A model generated the notes under the pieces. That model saw only the letters and a list, made by a program, of their open reading frames with translations, did not search any database and was not told where the DNA came from. Of a stretch of DNA of 64,000 bases, positions 34,167-41,978 are shown piece after piece (the first letter of the stretch is position 1; every line of letters starts with the position of its first letter). The stretch is from an uncultured Collinsella sp. Its GTDB lineage: Bacteria > Actinomycetota > Coriobacteriia > Coriobacteriales > Coriobacteriaceae. The position numbers and the translations under genes are program-made. The stretch is taken from assembly GCA_900541035.1 (NCBI GenBank), contig UQIN01000010.1:10695-74694 (forward strand). The letters run 5' to 3'.

Positions 34167-34991
34167 ATGAAGAACACTCAGCTGCTGCTGATCAACGATA
34201 TGTGCGGCTACGGTAAGGTCGCGCTTTCTGCCATGCTGCCGGTGCTGTCGCACATGGGTTACCGTATCCACAACCTGCCGACGGCCCTCGTTTCCGATAC
34301 GCTCAACTACCCCAAGTTTTACATCCACGACACCACGGAGTACGTGCGTCAGAGTCTTGCCATCTGGGAGGAGCTCGGCTTTGAATTCGACGCCATCTCG
34401 ACCGGCTTTATCGTGACCGAGGAAGAGGCGCGCATCATCTCGGACTTTTGCCACCGCCGTTCGCAAAAAGGCACCAAGGTGTTCGTCGACCCCATCATGG
34501 CCGACAACGGCAGGCTCTACGCCGGCGTGCCCGAATCGACCATCGGCCTTATGCGCAGCCTGGTCGAGTGCGCCGACTACGCGGTGCCCAACTATACCGA
34601 GGCGTGCCTGCTCACCGACACGCCCATTGCCGAGCAAATCACGCCTGACGAGGCCCACGCCCTTGTGGACGCCATGCGCGCGCTGGGCGCCAAGTCGGTG
34701 GTCATTACGAGCGCTGTGGTCGACGGCACGAACGCCGTCATCGGTTACGACCACGTGGCGGGGGAGTACTTCACGATTCCCTTTGACCTGATCCCGGTTT
34801 ACTTCCCGGGTACGGGCGATACGTTCTCGGCGGTGCTCGTCGGTCGCGTGATGGCCGGCTGGAGTCTGCAGCGTGCAACGGCCGATGCCATGCGCGTGGT
34901 GGCAGAGCTTATCGAGCGCAACGCCGACCAGGAGGACAAGTCCGCCGGCCTGCCCATTGAGGCCTGCCTGGATGTGATCGACCATGAGTAG
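34167..34991 (+). CDS. Pyridoxal/pyridoxamine kinase, PfkB-like (274 aa)
   Basis: The protein starts LLINDMCGYGKVAL, has FVDPIMADNGRLY (substrate and ATP-binding face) and PGTGDTFSAVLVG, where Asp is the catalytic base of the ribokinase fold. These fit PdxY/PdxK enzymes of the vitamin B6 salvage path, which phosphorylate pyridoxal in the cytoplasm. The ATG at 34167 follows AAGGGGG; a much longer upstream frame is not supported. The next gene overlaps its last 8 bases, so the two are translated together. Confidence 0.88.
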   Translation: MKNTQLLLINDMCGYGKVALSAMLPVLSHMGYRIHNLPTALVSDTLNYPKFYIHDTTEYVRQSLAIWEELGFEFDAISTGFIVTEEEARIISDFCHRRSQKGTKVFVDPIMADNGRLYAGVPESTIGLMRSLVECADYAVPNYTEACLLTDTPIAEQITPDEAHALVDAMRALGAKSVVITSAVVDGTNAVIGYDHVAGEYFTIPFDLIPVYFPGTGDTFSAVLVGRVMAGWSLQRATADAMRVVAELIERNADQEDKSAGLPIEACLDVIDHE

Positions 34992-35313
34992 CGCCGGCGA
35001 AAGCATCCCCGAGCCCGCGAGCGAGAACAAGCCGCTCGGTGCGCCGCGTGGCAAGCGCCCGCGTATTCGCATTAGCTGCGTGGACCAGCTGGGTACGTGT
35101 CGCTGCCACCATGGGCACAAGCCGGGCGACGTCTTCGACTTCGACCGCGATCGCGGCAAGATGTGCTCCATGGCCTGCCACGTGGGCTTTCCCTATATCG
35201 ACATCCTGCGCTACGGCGGCACCGTGCCTGGCAACAAGCCCGGCACGGCAAAGTTCTGCTGCCCCGAGGTCGATACGTTGAACGTCTGGCTCGCCGAGAT
35301 CGTCGACGAGTAA
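34984..35313 (+). CDS. TIGR04076-like small Cys-rich protein (109 aa)
   Basis: Residues after about 28 contain GTCRCHHGHKPGDVFDFDRDRGKMCSMACHV, then PYIDILRYGG and CCPEV near the end. This layout (early Cys, Gly-containing entry, Cys-x-x-x-Cys, two adjacent late cysteines) resembles the TIGR04076 family of unknown function. The cysteines and histidines suggest metal or cofactor binding. Its ATG overlaps the pyridoxal kinase stop (ATGAGTAG), which links it to vitamin B6 metabolism by translation. Function unknown. Confidence 0.7.
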   Translation: MSSAGESIPEPASENKPLGAPRGKRPRIRISCVDQLGTCRCHHGHKPGDVFDFDRDRGKMCSMACHVGFPYIDILRYGGTVPGNKPGTAKFCCPEVDTLNVWLAEIVDE

Positions 35314-35321
35314 TTGAGCGC

Positions 35322-35354
35322 AATGTGACAAAGGGACAGTCCCTTTGTCACATT
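35322..35354. repeat. Family D palindrome (copy 3)
   Basis: A perfect 33-bp palindrome with the AATGTGACAAAGGGAC half-site, starting 9 bases after the stop of the TIGR04076-like gene. Confidence 0.85.
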
Positions 35355-35397
35355 CGCCGGTGGTGCTCCTTCTATTGTGCTTGTAATCTCAAATCTC

Positions 35398-35473
35398 TGC
35401 ATTTCATCCGATTATAGGTTCTAAAAATTCTACATTTCATCGATAATCAAGCATATAAAACTTTGCATTTCAT
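35398..35473. repeat. Three direct repeats with 33-base period
   Basis: TGCATTTCAT, TACATTTCAT and TGCATTTCAT begin at 35398, 35431 and 35464, exactly 33 bases apart (about three helical turns), in AT-rich DNA. The last copy is 27 bases before the ATPase ATG. They look like binding sites for a protein, perhaps a regulator of that gene. Confidence 0.7.
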
Positions 35474-35499
35474 TTGATGACACTGAGGGGGGGGAGCCT

Positions 35500-36861
35500 A
35501 TGCTGCGCAGGAAAATAGCGGCAGAGCTGGAGCGTTGGCTGAAGTCTTCCGAGCAAAAGGCCTTGTTCATTACGGGTTCTCGCCAGATTGGCAAAAGCTA
35601 TTCGATTCGCGCATTTGGCAAAGCCAACCATGCAACCTTCATCGAGCTTAACCTCATGGAAAACCGCCAGGCAAAAGATGCTCTTCTCGAGGCGCGGGAT
35701 GCCGATGATTTCATCAGCAGGGTGACGCTTCTTTCGGGAAAGTCGATTGCGCCAGGCAAAACGCTTGTGTTTATCGATGAGGTCCAAGAGGCCCCCGACA
35801 TCATGACGATGGCAAAGTTCCTTGTTGAGGACGGGAGGTGCCGTTGGGCGTTTTCGGGGTCAATGCTCGGGACTCAGTTCAAGGGCGTCAGGTCCTATCC
35901 CGTGGGGTATGTCCACGAGCTTAGGATGTTCCCGCTCGATTTTGAGGAGTTTTGCTGGGCAACCGGGGTGAGCGAGGGAGCTCGCCAAACGATACGTGAC
36001 GCGTGTATCAGCGAGAGGCCCATTCCTGATTATATTCATGACGCGATGATGGCAAACTTCAGGACCTATACCGTTGTCGGCGGAATGCCGGAGGTCGTGC
36101 AGCGTTTCCTTGACACGCAGGGCGACCTTGCCTCTGTTCGTCAGCTACAGTCAGAGCTCAACGAACAGTACCGGCGGGATATCTCCAAGTATGCAAGCGG
36201 GCGAGCCCTGCAGGTGCAAAGCATCTACGATCAGCTCCCTATTATGCTCGAGGGCGAAAACAAGCGCTTCGTGCTCAATTCCATTGACCCCAAGGCGCAC
36301 TACGAGAAGTATCAGCGAGATTTTGTATGGCTTGTCGATGCCGGCGTTGCTCTCAAAGCCGATATCGTAACCGAGCCAAAATCGCCCCTGCTCAAGACGG
36401 CACGGCCATCGCAGTTCAAGCTATATCAATCGGATACGGGCATGTTGATGGCGCGCTACCCCGTTGGAGTCGCCCAAGCGGCGTATCTTGATAGCAAGGA
36501 GCCCAATCTGGGCGGCATTTACGAAAACGTGGTGGCCCAGCAGCTGGCTGCCCAAAATCGCCAGCTTTACTACTATCAGACAAAAAAGCGCGGTGAAGTG
36601 GACTTTGTGGTCGATGGACCGGATGGGACGGCTGTTCCGATCGAGGTTAAATCGGGCTCCTATTACCACGCGCACGCTGCGCTCGGTCATGTGCTTGATA
36701 CGGCTGAATATGGCGTAAGGCTCGGGATTGTTTTCTCGAGAGGCAACGTTGAGCGCAACGGAGCGGTTCTCTATTTGCCGCTATATGCGACCTGGGCCCT
36801 TTCGGATGTTTTGGGCGACTCCTGCGCCGAGGGGATAAAGCTGGAGGTCAAGCCGGTCTAG
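35500..36861 (+). CDS. AAA+ ATPase with DUF4143 domain (453 aa)
   Basis: An AAA_14-type ATPase domain has Walker A GSRQIGKS (about residues 26-33), Walker B LVFIDEVQ and the sensor region AFSGSMLG. A C-terminal DUF4143 region follows (about 230-430) with YENVVAQQL, VDFVVDG and VPIEVKSG, the last resembling a restriction-endonuclease-like core (D...E-x-K). These proteins are widespread, mostly single genes of unknown role, sometimes linked to DNA or stress defence. The ATG follows GGGGGGGAG. Its AT-rich promoter region with 33-base repeats is unlike its neighbours. Confidence 0.85.
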   Translation: MLRRKIAAELERWLKSSEQKALFITGSRQIGKSYSIRAFGKANHATFIELNLMENRQAKDALLEARDADDFISRVTLLSGKSIAPGKTLVFIDEVQEAPDIMTMAKFLVEDGRCRWAFSGSMLGTQFKGVRSYPVGYVHELRMFPLDFEEFCWATGVSEGARQTIRDACISERPIPDYIHDAMMANFRTYTVVGGMPEVVQRFLDTQGDLASVRQLQSELNEQYRRDISKYASGRALQVQSIYDQLPIMLEGENKRFVLNSIDPKAHYEKYQRDFVWLVDAGVALKADIVTEPKSPLLKTARPSQFKLYQSDTGMLMARYPVGVAQAAYLDSKEPNLGGIYENVVAQQLAAQNRQLYYYQTKKRGEVDFVVDGPDGTAVPIEVKSGSYYHAHAALGHVLDTAEYGVRLGIVFSRGNVERNGAVLYLPLYATWALSDVLGDSCAEGIKLEVKPV

Positions 36862-36907
36862 GGCTAGTCCCGGATGTGACAAAGGCGTGGCCCGCGACCT
36901 CGATTGC

Positions 36908-37354
36908 CTACAGCTGCTCGAGCATAGCGGTGCAGCCGTCGAGTACGTCGCGGTAGGTGGCATCGAAATTGCCGGTGTACCAGGGGTCGGCCACGTCGCC
37001 GGGGCGCTCGGTCCAATCGAGCATGCGCGTAATCTTGCCGTCGGGGTCGTCGCCAAAGATGCGACGCAGGCCACGCGCGTTCTCGTCGTCCATATAGACA
37101 ATGTGGTCCCAGTCGCCATACTCCGCGCGACGCACCTGACGTGCGCGATGTGCGACGACGGGAATCCCGACCTCGCGTAGCTTGGCAATGGTGCCGTGGT
37201 GTGGCGGGTTGCCGATCTCCTCGGTCGAGGTCGCAGCGGAATCAATGACAAACTCGCCCGCGCGCCCGGCGCGCCGCACTAGCTCGGTAAACACGGACTC
37301 AGCCATCGTCGAGCGACAGATGTTCCCATGGCAGATAAACAGTACACGTTGCAT
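36908..37354 (-). CDS. Low-molecular-weight protein-tyrosine phosphatase (148 aa)
   Basis: The P-loop CHGNICRS holds the nucleophile Cys8 and Arg14, and the general acid is Asp123 in VADPWY. The length and layout are those of the family. It removes phosphate from tyrosines and often acts with exopolysaccharide or wall regulation. The ATG at 37354 is preceded by AAAGGAAA; a 15-residue longer frame upstream is not needed. It lies 45 bases past the stop of the MFS exporter gene on the same strand, so the two may share a transcript. Confidence 0.9.
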   Translation of the reverse strand: MQRVLFICHGNICRSTMAESVFTELVRRAGRAGEFVIDSAATSTEEIGNPPHHGTIAKLREVGIPVVAHRARQVRRAEYGDWDHIVYMDDENARGLRRIFGDDPDGKITRMLDWTERPGDVADPWYTGNFDATYRDVLDGCTAMLEQL

Positions 37355-37399
37355 ATGCGGTTTCCTTTCGATCGCCATCATCGAGCTCGAGTATCGCAT

Positions 37400-38650
37400 C
37401 TACGCCTGCGCCCTTGCCCGCCTGCGCTCCCAGTGAGCCAATTTAATCGTCACCAGCGTAAGCACCCAGGCCACAAGCGAGAACGCGGCACCCACTGCGC
37501 CTACGTGCGCAATGCCAATGCTGCTTACCACGGCGCCGCCCACTGCGGTGCCAAACGAGATGCCGACGTTAAACGCCATGGGCTCAACCGAACTTGCGAG
37601 TACCATCGACTTGGGATGGCGGCTGCGTGCCACGTCCATGAAGTGCGTGATGCACGACACCGAGAACAAGTACATGAGCAGCGCCAAGCTAAAGACAAAG
37701 GCCAGCGCGAGCGGCATGGTGCCGCCCACAGCAAACAGCCCGAGTAACGCCGCAGCCTGCAGCACGAACGTCACAAGCAGCGCCTTCATGCCAAAGCGCG
37801 CATCGATCCATCCGCCCAGGATGTTCGAGATCAGGCAGAACACGCCGTAGGCCATGAGCGTGGTACTGGCTTCGACCGTGCCCATGCCCAGCACCTGCTC
37901 AAGATAAGGCGTCACGTAGCCATAGAAAACGTAGACCGACCCCACGCCAAACAAAAAGATGAGCATGCCGGTGACGATGCTCGGCTCGCGTAGCAGACCC
38001 GCCTGCTCGCGAAAGGTGGCGGGCTCGTCGGTTTGCCCAGCGCGCGGCATAAACATCACGAGCGCTCCGCAGATCAGAACGGCAAAGGTCAGCGTGCCGT
38101 ACATGGCCACGTGCCAGTCGAGCGTGTCGGCCACAAACTTGCCGATCGAAGTGACAAAGACCATTGCCACGGAAAACGCGCCGTACACCACCGAGATGGC
38201 GAGTGAGGTCTGCTGCGGGGACAGCAGCTCGGGGATATACGTCACGCCCACGGCGAGCAGTGCGCCCGAGACGGAGCCCAAGATGATGCGCGAGGCGAAC
38301 AGCACTTGAAAGTTGGGTGCCAGCGCCATGACCAGATTGCCGAGCACAAAGACGATGCTGTAGCACACGAGCAGCTGGTAGCGGCGAAAACGCCCCGTAC
38401 TGAGCGCGAGCACCGGCGTCGAGATAGCGTAGATCAGTGCGAACACGCTAATAAGTTGGCCTGCGGTGGCAAGCGATACGCCGAGTTCCGTCGCTAGGTC
38501 GCTTTCGATGCCGATGACCACGAACTCGGAGCAGCCGAGCGAGAATCCCAACAGCACGAGCAGCGCCAGGCAAAGATTGGTGCGCGCGGGGGAGAGCGCG
38601 GCGGCGGTTGACTTACTTTTTGGCGTGGTTGCGGCGGTCAAGGTTGTCAC
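37400..38650 (-). CDS. MFS transporter, DHA1-like (416 aa)
   Basis: About twelve membrane segments are visible. LLVLLGFSLGCSEFVVIGI begins the first, and the loop TGRFRRYQLLV and IILGSVSGALLAVG are typical of AraJ/DHA1-like drug or sugar-efflux transporters. The start is uncertain: the GTG at 38650 has a TTGGAG ribosome site too close to it, so the in-frame TTG at 38641, 8 bases from the site, may be the true start. Substrate unknown. Confidence 0.82.
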   Translation of the reverse strand: MTTLTAATTPKSKSTAAALSPARTNLCLALLVLLGFSLGCSEFVVIGIESDLATELGVSLATAGQLISVFALIYAISTPVLALSTGRFRRYQLLVCYSIVFVLGNLVMALAPNFQVLFASRIILGSVSGALLAVGVTYIPELLSPQQTSLAISVVYGAFSVAMVFVTSIGKFVADTLDWHVAMYGTLTFAVLICGALVMFMPRAGQTDEPATFREQAGLLREPSIVTGMLIFLFGVGSVYVFYGYVTPYLEQVLGMGTVEASTTLMAYGVFCLISNILGGWIDARFGMKALLVTFVLQAAALLGLFAVGGTMPLALAFVFSLALLMYLFSVSCITHFMDVARSRHPKSMVLASSVEPMAFNVGISFGTAVGGAVVSSIGIAHVGAVGAAFSLVAWVLTLVTIKLAHWERRRARAQA

Positions 38651-38698
38651 TCCAATGTCGCATTAATAAGCGGGATTCAATCCCTGCAACTCTAACAG

Positions 38699-38731
38699 AA
38701 TGTGACAAAGAGACAGTCCCTTTGTCGCATT
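38699..38731. repeat. Family D palindrome (copy 4)
   Basis: The 33-bp palindrome with two changes (AAAGAGAC and GTCGCATT). Unlike the other copies it lies between two divergent genes and follows no stop codon, so termination alone cannot explain it. Confidence 0.8.
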
Positions 38732-38751
38732 GCGCTGCCGGCCAGTCGCCC

Positions 38752-38816
38752 AAACCGTCACAACATTCGGCGAAAATCTCGAAATCGAGGAAAAGCGTCG
38801 AATGTTGTGACGGTTT
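38752..38816. repeat. Long hairpin between divergent genes
   Basis: AAACCGTCACAACATTCG (38752-38769) is perfectly inverted at 38799-38816, with an inner CTCGA/TCGAG (38778-38789) stem. It is followed by TTTGTG. It lies in the promoter region between an MFS gene (minus) and a membrane-protein gene (plus), where a terminator is not expected. Confidence 0.75.
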
Positions 38817-38902
38817 TTGTGTCCGGCGCGGGTGAGCTTCGGTGTCGTCTGGGGGTATAAAACTAGCGAGTGTTTATTTGCGAGGCCTAAGGGGCGCCCC
38901 GT

Positions 38903-39772
38903 ATGGATATCGATAACTTTGAATGGTGGTATAGCGAGGGTGAGACTCCGGACGAGGGGTGGGACGAGCCTACGCCGCGTGGCGTGTCGAGCGACGAGGA
39001 CGAGACCGGCAACGACGTCGCCGCCGACTCGGACGCCGCCCTCGATCCCGTCGAGCCCCTGACCTTCGAACAAGCTTGGGCCCAGGCCGAGGCAGACGAG
39101 GCCAAGGCCGACGCTACGGCCACGCTCGGCGAGCCAGCCGACATATCGATCTCGCCGGCAAAGACCCCGCAGCCGCGTCACACCATCGATCCCGACAGCA
39201 CGGCATCCTTCAGTATTCTCGACGTGCCCTCGCAGGGCGCTCAGGCGCCCGCACCCACACGTCGCCCCAATCTGTCTCGCGAGGAAGATGCAGGACGTCG
39301 CTCTCCGCTTGGCCCCATCCTTATCGCCTTCATGGCCGGCGTTATCGCATGCTCGGTAATTGGAAACGTCTGGAGCCATGTCGAGCAGCAGCGAAAAGAC
39401 GCCGCCAGGGTCGAGATGTCTGTCGAGCAATCGCTCGGCCGCACGCGCTCGGTACATGTGTCGGTCGAGGTCAAGGACGGCGCGACGTGGGACACCGCGC
39501 GCGGCGACAGCCAAATGCTCATCCATATTGTGGGGCGCACGCTCAAAGGGCAGACGATTGACGAGTATCAATACGTCAATTCCGCTGGTGACGGCATCGA
39601 ACTTAAGCCCGGCGACTACGAGCTCACCGTCGATGAACCGCCCGTCGCCACCGACGGCACGCGCTTCCGTGCCTCAAAGCGCATGGTTCCCGTGAGCTTT
39701 AACTCGCAGGCGCCCGATACGGTCGACACCACGCCACAGGGCGGGTTTGACCTTTACGTAGATACCCAGTAG
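38903..39772 (+). CDS. Hypothetical single-span membrane protein (289 aa)
   Basis: An acidic, disordered-looking N-terminal half (residues 1-135, rich in Asp, Glu, Ala and Pro) is followed by one membrane segment (PILIAFMAGVIACSVIGNVW, about 137-156). A C-terminal domain (160-289) with repeated beta-strand patterns comes last. With the Lys/Arg-rich side at GRRSP just before the span, the N-terminus is probably cytoplasmic and the C-terminus outside. The ATG is behind AAGGGG. I do not recognise a family. A TATAAA near 38857 is a possible -10 box. Confidence 0.7.
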   Translation: MDIDNFEWWYSEGETPDEGWDEPTPRGVSSDEDETGNDVAADSDAALDPVEPLTFEQAWAQAEADEAKADATATLGEPADISISPAKTPQPRHTIDPDSTASFSILDVPSQGAQAPAPTRRPNLSREEDAGRRSPLGPILIAFMAGVIACSVIGNVWSHVEQQRKDAARVEMSVEQSLGRTRSVHVSVEVKDGATWDTARGDSQMLIHIVGRTLKGQTIDEYQYVNSAGDGIELKPGDYELTVDEPPVATDGTRFRASKRMVPVSFNSQAPDTVDTTPQGGFDLYVDTQ

Positions 39773-39842
39773 GCGCTCGCCGCTCATTCCGCTATGGCTA
39801 CTCAATAATCGCCTGCCGTCCCGTCCCGCCGCCAAGAGTGGG

Positions 39843-39865
39843 ACAATAGCCCTCGACACTATTGT
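39843..39865. promoter_or_regulatory. Inverted repeat before the epimerase gene
   Basis: ACAATAG (39843-39849) and CTATTGT (39859-39865) form an inverted repeat ending 7 bases before GGAGG of the epimerase gene. It could be an operator or a stem affecting translation. Confidence 0.45.
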
Positions 39866-39885
39866 TTACTTTTGGAGGAAGTAGC

Positions 39886-40779
39886 ATGTCTACCGTCACT
39901 ACCATCAAGCGCGGCGGCCTCACCGCGGCCATCGATTCCATGGGCGCCCAGCTCACGAGCCTTGCTCTCAACGGCAACGAGTATCTGTGGCAGGGCGACC
40001 CCGCCTTTTGGGGCAAGCATGCGCCCATCCTGTTCCCCATTGTGGGTTCGCTGCGCAACAACACGGCAACGTCTGCGGCCGGCACCTGCGAGATGCCGCG
40101 CCACGGACTCGCGCGCATCGTCGAGCACAAGCTGGCCGAGGTTTCGGAGGACGGCTCCTCGGTAACGTACGAGATCACCGACACGTCCGAGTCGCTCAAG
40201 GCCTTTCCGTTCCACTTTAAGCTCAACATGACCTATGCCCTGACCGGCGACGCCATCCTCACGCAGACCTTTGCCGTCACCAATACCGGCGACGTGGACC
40301 TGCCGTTCTCGGTGGGCGGCCACCCTGCGTTTAACGTACCGGCTCCCGGTGCCGAGGACGAGGCATTCGAGGATTACGAGCTGGCGTTTACCGAGGCTTG
40401 GACTAACGAGGCTCCCATCATCACGCCCGACGGTCTTATGACGTTCGAGGGCAGCTACAAGGCTCCCGATAACTCGGACGTGCTGCCCATCACGCACCGC
40501 AGCTTCGATAACGACGCCATCATGTTCACCGATACCCCGGGCTCCACGCTCACGCTGCGCGGCCGCAAGTCGGGTCACGGCGTCAAGATCGACTTTGAGG
40601 GCTTTAAGTACATTGGCGTGTGGTCTGCCGCCAACGACGCTCCGTTTGTGGCGCTCGAGCCCTGGACCGGTCACACCACCATGGACACCGAGGACGATGT
40701 CTTTGAGCACAAGGTCAACACCATCACCCTGGCCCCGGGCGAGACGGACAAGCGCAGTTTTAGCGTTACCTTGCTCTAG
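39886..40779 (+). CDS. Aldose 1-epimerase family protein, LacX-like (297 aa)
   Basis: The fold is recognisable by LPRHGLAR-type MPRHGLAR (catalytic His), SVGGHPAFNVP (second His) and VALEPWTGH (catalytic Glu), typical of galactose mutarotase-like enzymes of the LacX/YeaD kind. It converts alpha and beta forms of an aldose or a sugar phosphate in the cytoplasm. The ATG at 39886 follows GGAGG (8-base gap). No sugar operon is adjacent, so the substrate is open. A family B element begins right after its stop. Confidence 0.87.
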   Translation: MSTVTTIKRGGLTAAIDSMGAQLTSLALNGNEYLWQGDPAFWGKHAPILFPIVGSLRNNTATSAAGTCEMPRHGLARIVEHKLAEVSEDGSSVTYEITDTSESLKAFPFHFKLNMTYALTGDAILTQTFAVTNTGDVDLPFSVGGHPAFNVPAPGAEDEAFEDYELAFTEAWTNEAPIITPDGLMTFEGSYKAPDNSDVLPITHRSFDNDAIMFTDTPGSTLTLRGRKSGHGVKIDFEGFKYIGVWSAANDAPFVALEPWTGHTTMDTEDDVFEHKVNTITLAPGETDKRSFSVTLL

Positions 40780-40780
40780 A

Positions 40781-40945
40781 GGTTCCGCCGCTCGGTCGAT
40801 GCTGCGCGTCGTCCAGAGCGACAAGTTGTCATTCAAAAGGCAAGGCATAGACCTTCTGGTCATGCCTTGCCTTTTTCATGCCACTTGTTCGCTCTGGACG
40901 TCGCTCGCCGGCATTGCCAAAACATCGGCGTCCCCAATGACTACC
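40781..40945 (+). repeat. Family B structured element, copy 2 (after the epimerase gene)
   Basis: Starting one base after the TAG, it has outer arms GTCCAGAGCG (40811-40820) and CGCTCTGGAC (40890-40899), extended by CAAGT/ACTTG. The inner hairpin AAAAGGCAAGGCAT-A-GACC-TTCT-GGTC pairs with its inverse and ends in CTTTTT, a good terminator. The tail CCAAAACATCGGCGT matches copy 1, but the next segment (GTCCCCAATGACTACCGCG) is inverted relative to the copy at 46720. Confidence 0.8.
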
Positions 40946-41042
40946 GCGTGTCTATTAATTTTTCGAGCTTGTGCTGCGCTGCTAGTTGCTGGCGTATATC
41001 CTGTTAAGTCGTCAGCATACGATTCAACAGGGAAGGCAGATT

Positions 41043-41969
41043 ATGCATTCTCCCCATCAACGCGACGCGCATCCACAGCCGGTATGCAGCCGTCGCATCT
41101 TTTTGGGTAGCGCTCTCGCTGCGAGCGCTTCCGTCGTCGCCGGCGCGCTTGCCGGCTGTCAGCGCCCGTCAACGCTCAAGGTGGTTCGGCCCACGACGGG
41201 CGGCGGTCGCGACGACCTGTCCGATTCCGTGATCGGCAAGGACAAGATCCGCATTGGCATGGAGGCGGCCTACGCCCCGTACAACTGGCAGGTCTCCGAA
41301 GCCAGCGAGTACACCATCCCCATCGACAACGTGCAGGGCGCCTATGCCGATGGTTACGACGTGCAGATCGCCAAGATCGTCTGCAAGGCCCTCGGCGGCG
41401 AGCCCGTTGCCGTCAAACAGAGCTTCTCGGGTCTTATCGATTCGCTCAACAACGGCCAGATCGACCTCATCATTGCCGGCATGAGCGCCACGCCCGAGCG
41501 CGAGGAGTCCGTCGGCTTTTCCGATCCGTACTTCATTGGCTACTTTGGCCTGTTCGTAAAAGAGGGTTCCCCCTACCAAAACGCGACCAAGCTCAGCGAC
41601 TTTAGCGGCGCTACGGTGCTCGGGCAAAAGGACACCATGCTCGATACCGTCATCGACGAGATCCCGGGCGTTGTCCACAAAAACCCGGTCGACTCGGTTC
41701 CCACGGTGTTTTCGAATCTGCTGCAGGGCACCTGCGACGCCGTGACTTACAACACCGAGAATGAGAAGGGCTATATGGCCCAAAATCCCGGTATCGTCCC
41801 CATCCAGTTTGCCGAGGGCGAGGGCTTTAAGCAGGAGGTCACGGCAAATGTCGGTTGCCGCAAGGGCTCGGACAAGCTGCTTAAGCTCATCGACAAGACA
41901 CTCAAGGGCATTAGCCAAGAGGAGCGCGACCAAATGTGGGACGCGTGCCTCGACCGTCAGCCGGCATAG
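41043..41969 (+). CDS. Amino-acid ABC transporter substrate-binding lipoprotein (308 aa)
   Basis: The signal contains CSRRIFLGSALAASASVVAGALAGC: a twin-arginine motif followed by the lipobox LAGC, so a lipid-modified, possibly Tat-exported binding protein. The mature part is a type II solute-binding protein with AYAPYNW, YDVQIAKIV, GLIDSLNNGQIDLIIAGMSATPERE and FSDPYF, typical of polar amino-acid binders (family 3). The ATG at 41043 follows GGGAAGG. It starts an operon with permease and ATPase genes. The bound amino acid cannot be fixed. Confidence 0.88.
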   Translation: MHSPHQRDAHPQPVCSRRIFLGSALAASASVVAGALAGCQRPSTLKVVRPTTGGGRDDLSDSVIGKDKIRIGMEAAYAPYNWQVSEASEYTIPIDNVQGAYADGYDVQIAKIVCKALGGEPVAVKQSFSGLIDSLNNGQIDLIIAGMSATPEREESVGFSDPYFIGYFGLFVKEGSPYQNATKLSDFSGATVLGQKDTMLDTVIDEIPGVVHKNPVDSVPTVFSNLLQGTCDAVTYNTENEKGYMAQNPGIVPIQFAEGEGFKQEVTANVGCRKGSDKLLKLIDKTLKGISQEERDQMWDACLDRQPA

Positions 41970-41978
41970 GGAGGCAGC

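Noticed and set aside
35398..35473. CRISPR-like array
   Set aside because: The spacing is regular but only about ten bases are conserved, there are three units, no cas genes, and the spacers resemble each other in part.
36872..36885. Sixth family D palindrome after the AAA ATPase gene
   Set aside because: Only the left half (GGATGTGACAAAGG) is present; no palindrome forms. It is mentioned as a half-site only.
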